From the NCBI GenBank assembly GCA_004352715.1, contig SCFE01000069.1, positions 1,375,104 to 1,423,191 on the forward strand: a stretch of DNA of 48,088 nucleotides, read 5' to 3'. Every line of letters starts with the position of its first letter. The first letter of the stretch is position 1. This stretch comes from Hofstenia miamia. Lineage: Eukaryota > Xenacoelomorpha > Acoela. The position numbers and the translations under genes were made by a program. The notes under the pieces were generated by a model, which ran no database searches, was not told where the DNA came from, and worked only from the letters and a program-made list of their open reading frames with translations. Positions 12,640 to 22,835 of the stretch are shown here, in pieces.

Positions 12640-13285
12640 ATGAAAGCATTTAGAGGCGACAACTTATCCAACACAATAGACTTATAGGTTACATTGATGA
12701 TATCTTGATAGAAAGTACAGCAATAACTTAACATTTAAAGAAATTGGATAAAACACTAAGAATATTGAATTCAGCAGGATTACATGTTAAAGGTGAGAAA
12801 TTCCCGACAATGCGAAGGCAAGTCAATATCTCATTGAGATGCATCTTGGTTTGGAACATAACCTTGAAGAAAAATCCTAAAGCAGTACATTACAAAAATC
12901 ACATTCAGCAAGACAAGAAAATATCTTGAATCATGGGTTTCTTTAATTAATATAGTCACTTCATTAAAAATATGGCAGAGAAGACTGCAAACATATCGAA
13001 TTTAATAAAGAAAACGAATCCTTTCAAATGCACCAAGAGGACCTTAAGTTGATTAAATCATAACTGAAAAAGATGTCAAAGTTAAACACACTCGATTATA
13101 ACAAAAACTTTAAACTACATTGTGATGCAAATACGGTTGCAATATATATATGGGTTTGTATTTAGGGTCAGCAAACACTGTTTCAAATAATAAAACACTT
13201 GATATTTCAGTTCTTGTTGCAAAGAAATTCATGAAGTTTTCACATAATTTAATGTGCATAATAATTAGCTAAATTTGGCAATGAC
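12640..13285 (+). mobile_element. Ty3/gypsy-type RT-RNase H remnant
   Basis: The frame contains YIDDILIES (Y at 12690), the catalytic YxDD box of reverse transcriptase, followed by HLKKLDKTLRILNSAGL, the usual helix after it in Ty3/gypsy RT. Further on, a weak IMGFFNxYSHFIKNMAE matches the segment that begins the connection to RNase H, and LDYNKNFKLHCDAN (about 13090-13130) matches the start of RNase H with its first catalytic aspartate. Several stops and small shifts make it a pseudogene. The same frame can be followed weakly upstream to about 12250, where an antisense open frame of 120 codons is only a shadow. Integrase, protease and gag are not found here. Confidence 0.75.
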
Positions 13286-13465
13286 ATTATGTTAAAGCAT
13301 GACTTCAACAAATCTAGCATTATATAAATCGAACTATATATGTCTAGTTTGTAAGTTGTCTTTATTTATATTTTTTATTATTTACGATATTTTTGAATCA
13401 AATGCTAATTCTATTTATCAATTGAGAATTCTAACAGTTCTAATAAATTTTTATATATATCGCCT

Positions 13466-13466
<1 letters not shown>

Positions 13467-13505
<39 letters not shown>

Positions 13506-13548
13506 TGTATATATATACAGTATATATAATGTATATATATACAGTATA

Positions 13549-13588
<40 letters not shown>
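13467..13588. repeat. Compound (TA)n microsatellite with ACTGTATATATATACAGT
   Basis: TA runs interrupted by ACTGTATATATATACAGTATATATAATG and a second ATACAGT. The same interruption pattern recurs at 18,380-18,430, so the variant has spread or moved as a unit. Confidence 0.9.
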
Positions 13589-13590
<2 letters not shown>

Positions 13591-13695
13591 CGATACCTAG
13601 TAAAAGGCCATGAAGTCGAGAATCTCTGAAAATTTGCTAGTGCGGGAAATAATTTTAAATAATTCCCATCACCGTAATTTACGCTCTTCATTATC
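13589..13695 (+). repeat. Dispersed repeat next to (TA)n, copy 1
   Basis: Begins GGCGATACCTAGTAAAAGG directly after a TA run and is nearly identical for 50 bases, then about 75-80% similar, to 14452-14558. An inverted fragment of its start (ATCGCCTTGATA) is at about 13459. Confidence 0.85.
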
Positions 13696-14284
13696 ACACA
13701 TTATCTGGAGGATATGCAGCCCCAGATGGTAACACTGGGCGGATGCTTAATTATTTTAAGTATGCATTTGCTTGAAAATCACTCATTTTTTGCTGCCAAA
13801 CCCGGAATGATCCACGATTCCCATAAATATTGAAGTGAGATTGGTTTCTTCTTGGATTTTGGCATAGTGCACCCAAGAAACAAATAGCAGCATGAGAAAA
13901 TGATATGACCTCAGAATACACTTTTATAGGAGTTTACAGATGCAGTCTATAGATGTAGGAGAAGCTGCCTGCAATTAACACAATTTTTAAATGCATTATT
14001 TTCTCTGCCATGAAAGCAGCTTAAATTAATGAATGATTGTAACCAAGCAATTTAATTTACTCCTATCATAGTGATGATAGACAAAAATGGCCTATTCCAT
14101 ATATTATTGATTTAACATGTGAAACTGACTACTTTTTCATGCCCTCAAGTTTTGCCTTGTAATGTACTGTTAAAGCATTCATTTCAACAATAAAATGTAT
14201 TTGAAACCACAAAAACGCAATAATAAACCAAAAAAATGAAAAAATCTTGTATTTTTTTGCTTGTCCGGATATTAATGCTATAGG

Positions 14285-14285
<1 letters not shown>

Positions 14286-14330
<45 letters not shown>

Positions 14331-14439
14331 NNNNNNNNNNNNNNNNNNNNNNNNNNNNNNNNNNNNNNNNNNNNNNNNNNNNNNNNNNNNNNNNNNNNNN
14401 NNNNNNNNNNNNNNNNNNNNNNNNNNNNNNNNNNNNNNN
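14286..14439. repeat. (TA)n microsatellite and assembly gap
   Basis: TA run from 14286 to 14330 followed by 109 N (14331-14439); the run resumes after the gap. Confidence 0.95.
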
Positions 14440-14451
14440 TATATATATCAA

Positions 14452-14558
14452 GGCGATACCTAGTAAAAGGCCATGAAGTCGAGAATCTCTGAAAATTTGC
14501 AAGGCTAGGAAATAATTTAAAAAAATTCCAATCCCCGTAAATTACGCTATTGATTATC
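14452..14558 (+). repeat. Dispersed repeat next to (TA)n, copy 2
   Basis: Second copy of the unit at 13589, again directly after a TA run and here preceded by TATATCAA. Its downstream neighbour is the THAP exon. Confidence 0.85.
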
Positions 14559-14611
14559 GCACAGTAAATGCTTTATAATTGCTCAGTACATGCTAACTTC
14601 CCGCTATTCAG

Positions 14612-14824
14612 TTAACGATGGGTTACTTTGTTTCACAGCCGGATGCAAAAGTGGATATTATGGCAAAACAAGGAGTACCAATTTATCCATTCCCTAAAGA
14701 AGTAAACCAGCTTTGTATTGGTTGAGAGCACTCCCTAGCATTATTCCTGAAAAATCTGTGACTAGGAATACGGAAGTTTGTTGGTTACACTTTCCTCCAG
14801 ATGCACTAAAACGAAAAATCATAG
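14612..14824 (+). pseudogene. THAP zinc-finger exon with one in-frame stop
   Basis: One frame carries a full C2CH THAP signature: C at 14629 and C at 14644 (CFTAGC), then 44 residues later C-x2-H as CWLHF (C at 14779, H at 14788). The spacing matches the family rule C-x2-4-C-x35-50-C-x2-H. A TAA stop lies in frame at 14695, between the first and second halves, where the family has its conserved FP and K/R-rich part. The exon is bounded by an acceptor-like CTATTCAG and a donor-like ATAGGTATTT. THAP domains bind DNA and occur both in host genes and in P-element-type transposases; no transposase body follows nearby. It is most likely a dead transposon or gene fragment, unless the stop is an allele or read error. 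Confidence 0.65.
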
Positions 14825-15089
14825 GTATTTCAATTTTATTATTTTTGCATTTCAATTTACCCGACACGTTGTTTCCTACCCTGCCAAAGATATTTAACTT
14901 AACCAAAGCTTTTCATTAAATTTCTTATATTTCTACTATTATAGTAATAATTTCTAACTGCTTTAGATAAACTGTTAATTATTCGATATACAAGTGTACA
15001 CTTATTAATGAAACAAAATTTCTGAAATCAGCATAAAAAACTGAAAAAGTAAAACGAAAAATGTTTGCTCGGCTCTCATGTGCCGATTT

Positions 15090-15182
15090 CTTAAGCCCAA
15101 GCCCGGCCCAGCCTAATGCGGCTTAGGCCCAAGCCCGTCCCAATTCAAAATACCAAATATTCTGCCCAATACCGGCCTTTCC
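15090..15182. repeat. GC-rich GCCC/GGCC island
   Basis: AAGCCCAAGCCCGGCCCAGC-type text with inverted partners (GGCTTAGGCCC). Same character as the islands near 5.4, 21.9 and 25.0 kb. Confidence 0.55.
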
Positions 15183-17097
15183 CAAATTATTTTTCTTTTA
15201 TTCCACAGATAGTTTCTTCTGCCTCATAGAGGCCCAGAAGCACTACATGATGAATTTGATTGAATAATTTGCCTAATGTGTTGATTAATTTGCACATCTG
15301 CTTAAGTCTGAAAAAATGCTAATTAAATTGTCTTGAAATTCAAATTGCATTTTTTAGCCTCGGGTTCAATCCTTTTTGGAGTCACTCTTGTAAATATTTG
15401 CATTTGCTACCAATACCAAATAGCATAGCGTGTGAATTTTCACAAATGTTGCCAATGAAGAGAAAAATTTTCTACTGTCTCAAACTTGTGCATAGATTAC
15501 TCTTCAATTTTTTAGAATTTTTTTACTTTTTTGTTGGTTTCTTCTTAAGTTTGTTAAACGCCTTCATCTCGCAAAATAATAAAATCTCAAACACCAAAGT
15601 TCACAATGTTAATAAGTTGCGCCTCTTCTTTTTATTAGTTAAAATTTATTTCATTAAGTGTTTGGTGCCTTTGCACTACTGTTCTAATAAGGCATTAGCT
15701 CAGGGTAAAATGTTTCTACCATCAAATTGCGGAAAACCTTCATTTTCCACTTATATCCTCTTGAGACACAATGTGTACAATTTTACACATCTTAAAACTT
15801 GATTTTTATTGAGATATCAATTTATATTCAACCTTGATTATCTTTGTTTATTAAATTAAAAAACTTTTTCATTATATTAAAATTAATTTGGTCTAAATAT
15901 TGGTATAATTTAACATTGAAGCAAACATGTAAAAATTATTATTCCACAAAAATGGAGAATTTATTGAAACTATTTGAATTTGAGTTATTCACAAATCATA
16001 ATATAGCCTCACAAGAAAAAATGTCAGAATTCGTAAGACACTCTAAAAAAATGTTTTCTACAAAAACATTTCATTAAAATATTATGACTTTTATAAAAAA
16101 TTACATTATTAAGTAACAATGTGTACAAATTTGCATAGAAAATTTTATTAAAAATATTAGCAATAGAAAAAATTTCTTAATTTCATCAGAAGCAATTGAG
16201 ACTAGCAGTGCTTAGGCTAAATATAAATATTTTTTGAGATCTTCCACACAATGCGAATGTCTGAAGGAAATATATGAAACATTTTTTCAAAATTATCGGA
16301 AATATATTTCTAGTTAGCTTTTTGGTGATAATTCCCAAAAGTTTCTTATTCAATAGTTCTATGAAAATTATCTTACAATAATACATAGATAAATTTTCAG
16401 CTGAAATTGCTAAAATGAATTAATAATATTGAATAGTTGAGAACACTGGTTTTCTTAAAGAAAATTTGTGATCTTATGTGAAAGATTTATGCATAAATAC
16501 ATCAATAGCAATCAATTGCAAAGAAAAACTTTGCAAAAATGGCGCCTGTGAATTCCAATGAATTTAATAAATCAAATTCGTTATCTCTACCCTAACAAAA
16601 TGTATTAGATAATTGGCAAAATACTGCCAAAATTATAAATAACTTTAGCATTTTCTGAAATATTTTTTGATATATATTTTGTAAAAATATTATCTTTTGA
16701 TATCTTTGGGAAAAGATACAATTTCTTGTATGTATTTTAGATAAAATATGGATCCTTTGCAATAATTTGGTAAAATATGATTAATCTGATATATTATATG
16801 GCAAAAATTTGAATGAATTGATATATAATTCCTAAAAATATAAAATTTTGGTTTCAAAAAGTTTTATTATTGTTAACATTGTTACCCAATAATCGATTAA
16901 CACTGAATATTGAGGAGCAATTTGCTTATGTACTGAACTTGACTATTAAAAGATGATTTCACTACTACATAAATGAAATTACCAATTAAAACTAGCTCCT
17001 AAATGATATTCTTTTGAAATGGAAAAATTCATTTAGATTATTATTTAAAAACTCCTTTTTTGATTTATTTGTGATGAATAAATGATTTTGAATATTC
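15183..17097. other. AT-rich sequence without a recognised gene
   Basis: A plus-strand frame of 134 codons (15398-15802) is phenylalanine, leucine and asparagine-rich, resembles no family I know, and lacks a convincing start context; I treat it as chance. At about 16,580-16,860 loosely repeated GCAAAAT, GATATAT and TAAAATAT words suggest an old degenerate repeat. Confidence 0.45.
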
Positions 17098-18223
17098 TGT
17101 AGCATCCGCTACCAAGCTCTAACTCACGTTGACTGATTCTTTTTGAATACAATTCCGTGTTAATTGCGGGTAGGGATGAACTGCTTTATTCTATTGATAC
17201 ACTTAGTTGACTTTAATAAACTATATCGTAATCGAACACTGTTTAGGTGTGGACAGAATGTTGCAGTTCTCCTGATAGATGATCTTTCATGAGGCCTCCG
17301 GCCGACTGCGATCTCCAAATCTTCCAACAAGTAATTATCTTCGTCATCGATGTGTTCCCTATCCTAACTCAGTGCAACCCTCAAGGCTGGATGTAACTGA
17401 CTTAAACTCAATTTGTAGTGTGTGATTTATCTTTGCAACCGGGCAGTGTCACTAGCTGCTTAATAACTATTCATTCAGTCATTACCGAAAACTATTGGCT
17501 TTAATAAATTGAAATAATTAAATAGATAATTATTGGCAGCTTCCTTACCTACATTTAGTTAATAATACATGCTTGGTCTCATTATTGGTCTATTTATAGG
17601 TCACCTACGTAGTCTGATGAATATAAAATATAATAACCTACGATCAGTTATCCAACCATTTTTTCTGATGTGTTTATTATTACATACATGTCAATGAAAC
17701 AATCGATAGTCAGCTAAACGGAGAAAAACTCCTAATCGTACCCCTAACATAAATGCAGTTTCGTGGCTTGTATCAAGGACCCTTGAATTGCTCCCAATGT
17801 GTACCCTCGCCACTACTAATAAATTGACCGTTTAACTTGACATGATTTAATACTAAGCAAACCGAATTAAATCTAATGATAAGATTATCGAAGAATTTAC
17901 TTCAACAGTTTTCCAAATGATTTTTCTCTATTTATAGTTTCAGATCCAAAAGTACCTGTCGAATTTGAATTTTGAATCGTCTGCAAAAATGGCAGAAAAA
18001 TAATGAAATATTCCCCCTCTGCTTTTGCCAAATTGTTTCGACAAATACTATTTGGTTAATGTTGTTTCTTATTTGCATTTTACAAAATTAATGATGCTAA
18101 GCTTAAATTGATTTTAATTTACAGTTAATATTAATTTAATCTTAATTCGATGATAATCTTCCTTGACTGAGTAATCTCTTCTTTGTTTATATTTAGCAGT
18201 GTTAATTCTTGGATTATGCTACA
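17098..18223 (-). mobile_element. LTR-like element, copy C, with target-site duplication
   Basis: Third copy, in reverse orientation and the best preserved at both ends. On the plus strand it starts TGTAGCATCCGC and ends GGATTATGCTACA, so the inverted ends are intact. The flanking four bases are ATTC on both sides (17094-17097 and 18224-18227), a 4-bp target-site duplication that marks it as a unit insertion. TATAAATA is at 17929-17936 on the minus strand. Length 1,126 bp. A 4-bp duplication with TG...CA ends fits an LTR retrotransposon; since only one LTR sits between the duplications, this is a solo LTR formed by recombination. Confidence 0.8.
17929..17936 (-). promoter_or_regulatory. TATA box of LTR copy C
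   Basis: TATAAATAG on the minus strand, 287 bases from the element start, same place as in copies A and B. Confidence 0.5.
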
Positions 18224-18352
18224 ATTCATTCTTTTCATATATTATAATTTATAAAAATTAAAGATATACTGAAAAGTTTTTACCTAACACTTTAGGAAGC
18301 ATACATAAACTTTCAGTAAAGTAAAAAGGGTACTCGATGTCACTGTCTAATA

Positions 18353-18419
18353 TATGCAAATATTTATATTTATATATATTTATGTATATATACAGTATAT
18401 ATAATGTATATATATACAG

Positions 18420-18448
<29 letters not shown>
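18353..18448. repeat. Compound (TA)n microsatellite
   Basis: Contains ATACAGTATATATAATGTATATATATACAGT, the same interrupted text as the tract at 13.5 kb. Confidence 0.9.
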
Positions 18449-18452
<4 letters not shown>

Positions 18453-19323
18453 TTATGCTTTGCAATTCCATTAGTTTTCAATGATTTGCCTTAACTAGCT
18501 GTTATCATTTTATACAAAATATTGCCAAATAAATAATGGTACAAATAATCCAAAATTTCGGACAAAAATCACCGAAACTTTAGCGATAATTTGCTGAAAT
18601 TTCTCAAAAAATTTCTATATAATCCATAAGATATTATTTTGCAAAAAATTTAAAAGCTATGCAAAAAATCCAAACCATTTTTCTAGGGTACTATTAAAAT
18701 ACAAACTTTAAGTTATTGAAAATTAAAAATTGCAGTGCTGTCTAATTGGCTTTTCATTTTCTCTCAGCGTGTAATCAGTTTTGAGTGAAAAATGCAATTT
18801 TGATTTTCTGTAGTAATAAATATCTCATGTAATGTCAAAATTTCCTTACTATTATGCAACAATGCACACCAAGCAACCTAGCACAATGAATACAATATAG
18901 TTTATGACAATGTTTTGAAAAATAATATTGAATGATAATTTTTTAATTTCAGTGCTCAGAGTTAATTTAAAACACTAAAGGAATATTTTGGAAAAATCAT
19001 AAAATGGCATTCATTTTAATGGGATTTGACCAAAGCTTTAGGCTCATTTATATGCTGTCTCTGAGGACTCTTTTATACCTAAGCCTCTTATGCCTCATCT
19101 TATCAAAATATAGAGATATTAGAAAACAGCGTCAGACCATCTGCTTTTAATCAACCTATTATGTCCTTTTAAATTGTGTACATTTTGTTTTTTAAATCGC
19201 GTTTAAATAATACATTTTAAAGTTAAACTCATGGCAAGCTGCCAACTCTTTTGAAAATTCCGAGATCCTTAAGTATGTAGGAATGTATGTTTTAGTAAAC
19301 ATTGCAATATTTTTTTTACTAAA
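18449..19323. other. Upstream region of the secreted-protein exon
   Basis: AT-rich with no recognised feature. No TATA box or initiator close to the ATG could be singled out; the promoter may lie here or an untranslated first exon further upstream. Confidence 0.4.
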
Positions 19324-19822
19324 ATGTCATTATTACATACTTGTTTAGGCTTAATATTGATATTTATTGGAGAAGTATTCTGTCAATGTCCTCAGAATTT
19401 AAATATTGTCACATTAACCACTCGCACACTGAATGGTGCTACTATTAGAGTTCCATGTAACACAAAAGTTGATTTGCTGAATGCACTAGAGTTTGATAAT
19501 AACGGTTTTGCTAAACTTTACATTAAAGTGGATTCCTGCAGCATCTGGACAACTGCAGGTTTAGTCTACATAAAAGTGAAAAAAACAGATGGAAGCATTA
19601 TATTTAGTGAATATGTGTATGATAGTTCTTTACCAATAGCTCATGCAGAGATTTACAGCAATCTTAGTTTAATTTCAACTGACAGCTGCGACTTAAGATT
19701 TACAAATGTTTATCTTGATAATTCAGTAAACTGTCCATTTTCTAATTTTGTTTTCTTCAAAGATATTAACAATGGTCAGCCATGTGATTTAGCTGATAGA
19801 GTCCTAGTAAAAAGTCATTCAG
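19324..19822 (+). CDS. Secreted cysteine-rich protein, first coding exon
   Basis: ATG at 19324 opens 166 codons plus one base, ending at a strong donor (CAG|GTAGGT). The first ~20 residues form a clear signal peptide: a short start, the hydrophobic core LGLILIFIG and a likely cut near VFC/QCP. The mature part has about six to seven cysteines (QC, VPC, DSC, DSC, NC, QPC), suggesting disulfide pairs, and one NLS N-glycosylation site (in YSNLSL). I do not recognise the fold. Without a splice the frame stops three codons after the donor, so either it is a phase-1 exon or a small secreted protein. The phase matches the Ig exon at 29,663, making that a possible next exon across a ~9.8-kb intron. 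Base and codon use are less AT-biased than the surroundings, supporting a real gene. A decayed copy follows at 20.8 kb. Confidence 0.7.
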
Positions 19823-20117
19823 GTAGGTGAATTAATATTTTAAAAACTATATATTTTCTAGGCTTTGCAAAAACCAATTAAACATATATTTTAAAAAAAA
19901 ATTAAGCATAATTTTAATAATCATTCCCTCAAATATTTAGACTTAAATTTCAATTTTTGATTAATTTCTAAAGGCTTTTAAAATAAACCTAGAAGTTCGA
20001 AGTGAAATTAATATTCTTTTTTATGTTAATTAATAATTGCATACAATTAATTCAAAAACCGCTTTTTTATAATGAAACTTTTATTTATCAAGGTGATATT
20101 TATAGTTTGTATTTTAA

Positions 20118-20290
20118 GATTGGTTAACCATAGACATCCTTTGTGCCTTTAAGTTCACAAATTGTGGGCTCTATTCCCAAGCAAGTTGTCCGCAACTTAT
20201 TAGGAAGGTATGGAATCCTGGGATTCTAGGCACATCTATTTGTGTGTGCGTGCTACCCCGTTATTGAGTAAATTTTTCAATAAATTAATC
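20118..20290 (+). mobile_element. Possible tRNA-derived SINE fragment
   Basis: GGTTAACCATAGACATCC could be a degraded box A region, and GGGCTCTATTCCC (20165-20177) is two changes from the tRNA T-loop/box B pattern GGGTTCGATTCCC. The spacing of about 45 bases is tRNA-like. No tRNA cloverleaf with paired acceptor stem is seen, so this would be a SINE head, not a tRNA gene. Confidence 0.35.
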
Positions 20291-20782
20291 CATACGTTTG
20301 AAATAGATTAATACATAACTTTTTTTCATAGAAATTTTTTACAAAGATTGTCAAGTTCTTCTAATTCTAATGAGAGGAAGAAAAAGTTTTCGCAAGTGTG
20401 CTGTTTTGCAAACCGGTTTTTGCTTAAAAAATATTTAATTTCAATCTATATCTTTTGCAAGAAATTTAATCTTTTAATTTGAATGCAAAAAATTAGATCT
20501 GATCTTATTTCTTGGATAATATATTTTATGTGGATGTAACATTCAAAAGAACAATTTTTTTTTCAAATATTAGTCAAGGGTTTAGCTTAATCTCAAAAAT
20601 TAAAGATATTTTAAGACATTCCAAGTTGAAAAATGTAGTATCTAGCTCAACTTAATCATTATATATAAAATTTCTGTATACATTTAGCAATAACTTGCGT
20701 GTTGTCTGCATTCTAAATAGTATAATTATATACATTAGAGTGAAAAAATAGACATCCATTCATATATTTCAAACAATAAAAA

Positions 20783-21158
20783 TATGGTCCAATTAAACAA
20801 CTAATCTTAAATGTAATATACATTTCTTTGATAACAATGGATTTGCCAAACTTTACATTAAAATTGATTCCTTCAGCATCTGGTCAACAGCATATTCATT
20901 CTACATAAAAGTGAAAAAAAAACAAATGGAAGCAATATGTTTACTGAATATGTGTATGATAGTTCTTTATCATCAGTTCAAAAAGTGCTTTACAGCAATC
21001 TTTGTTGAATTTCAAGTGACAGCTGCGATTTAAGATTTACAAATGTTTTCTTAAAAATTCAGAGTTCTGTCCATTTTCAAATTTTATTTTCTTCAAGGAT
21101 ATTAGCAATGGGCAGCCGTGCCCTCTAGCTGATAGAGTCCAAGTAAGAGTCCATGCAG
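20783..21158 (+). pseudogene. Decayed tandem copy of the cysteine-rich exon
   Basis: Aligns with 19403-19822 at clearly high identity, including the same phase-1 donor (GCAG|GTAGGT at 21159). It lacks the signal peptide and about 50 bases between the first and second matched blocks. Damage includes two extra A in the lysine run (giving a shift near 20920), a TGA in what was SLISTD (near 21007), and altered length near 21050. Both TCCTGCAGCATCTGG-type and CTGCGATTTAAGATT blocks remain nearly identical, so the duplication is not ancient. Confidence 0.85.
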
Positions 21159-21867
21159 GTAGGTCAATGCATATTTTATAAACTATGCATTTATCTTGGC
21201 ATTAACTATCTTCTGCATGACCACGTGACAAATATAAATAAAAATTATGACTAGTTAACAGTTCTCAAAGCATTAACATTTATATAACAGGTAGTCAAAA
21301 TATAAGAGGTATGCTGAAACCAAATAATTGTAAAACTTTCGGTCTTATCAAAATAGAGACATTCCTAACACAGAAATGCAGCAAAACTCTGTGCCGGTCA
21401 ACCCATTTGAATGAACTAAAATATAACTTGCTTTATAGGGTTAATTAATTAATGATACTTGTTGTAGCAATTCTTAAAGTTTTGTGTTTGCTAAAACAAT
21501 ATGTTATGTTTTAAATTTACAATGCATATTGAAGATAAAACCTGTTAGTAAATTAAGCAAATTATATCAAAATAATGAAAATCTGTAGACTAGACATTTA
21601 TACTGGTGCATTTGAACAGGTGATGTGCGTCCCAATATACCTTAACCAGCTTAACTTAATCGGGTTTCTTCCTAACATAACCGGTCTATTCTTATATAAT
21701 ATAACTGAAACTGTCGGTTGAGACCATCCTGATATGACTATGTTTAACAATCGTCCAGATGTTAAGAATTCAACTAAGCTCCAATCTTCAGATCAAGCTG
21801 TTGTGAAAAAAGTTCGAATTAAAAGTGAGACTCATCCGGCTATTCAGTCAGAGTTTGAAATATGTCA

Positions 21868-21962
21868 CTTTTTTGACCCGCTATTTGACCCGGTCCATCT
21901 AACAATGACCCGTTATTTGAACCGCCCCACCTGATAATGACGTACGACCCAACCCGACCTGG
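21868..21962. repeat. GC-rich GACCCG island
   Basis: TTTGACCCG is repeated (TTTGACCCGCTATTTGACCCGG) and followed by CCAACCCGACC. An overlapping 66-codon frame is a by-product. Confidence 0.55.
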
Positions 21963-22274
21963 TAATATTTAATAATTTCTTAGATTAAAAATTGGAACAA
22001 TGTTTTTGAATGGATAAAAATTGTTTGAAATACAAAATTTAGCCAATTTATTAATTTTTAAAATTCCTGTATATTCTTGTATTTGTATTAGATGAGATAA
22101 ATATGGGTTCTAAATTTAATGTATTTGGTCTGCTGGTCTTACGGTAAAATTTTGGATAAATTCCCCAAAAATTTTTATTGCATTTTGCTACAATTATTAA
22201 ATCAGGTAAATCCACTTTGTGTTATTTTGTACCCCGGAACGTTCTAAAATTGAAAGTTATCTAGTATTTAATTC

Positions 22275-22835
22275 GTGCATGTATTTTTTAGTAAGGCTAT
22301 TGAAAGGTGAAGATAATGTTACTATATATAAAACAATTTTAAGATCAACACTTAAATATACTGTTCCAGTATCGCAAACAACATTACATTAGAACAATGC
22401 AAGAAAATAGAAACCATTTAGGTGTGCTTTAAGAGTTATATTTAGAGAATATAAATGTGTGAATTCTACTACAGCTGCCAATTGTGATTGTATAATCGAC
22501 GTTAAATATTTTTTGATCGGCTATAGATACTGATGATAAAAACATCAGTTTTAGCATGCAACACTTACTATCAGGCGTACAGTAAATTGTAGATACTATG
22601 GAAAATATGCCTCCACACACTAAAGCATCCAGTCAGTATCATGATTTGGCATGCCATTGTTGCACAAGGGCAGTATGGTTTATGGCTTTTTCAATCTTAA
22701 ACTCATATGGTTAATTGATATTACAATCAAATTCATTTATTGATAAGCTGATTCTAAAGAAATTATAATCCTTTAGTTAATCACACATTTAATTCATTTT
22801 CACAAACATGCTCTTCCTTAGAAATGTGTGATAGA
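22275..22835 (+). repeat. Direct repeat, left copy (partner at 28.3 kb)
   Basis: Shares long blocks with 28295-28812: GTGAAGATAATGTTACTATAT, GTGTGCTTTAAGAGTTATAT, CTACAGCTGCCAATTGTGATT, AAACTCATATGGTTA and GTTAATCACAC, in the same order and strand. The copies are about 6 kb apart and bracket the copia-type remnant. They could be its long terminal repeats or an unrelated duplication; clear TG...CA ends were not found. Confidence 0.75.

Noticed and set aside
13440-13697. CRISPR-like or satellite array
   Set aside because: Regular repeats here are only TA dinucleotides with a few interruptions; no spacers.
15398-15802. 134-codon plus-strand frame
   Set aside because: Hydrophobic and asparagine-rich by AT bias, no domain, no splice or start support. 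Kept only as a note.
20118-20290. Functional tRNA gene
   Set aside because: No paired acceptor stem or anticodon arm; at best a SINE remnant.
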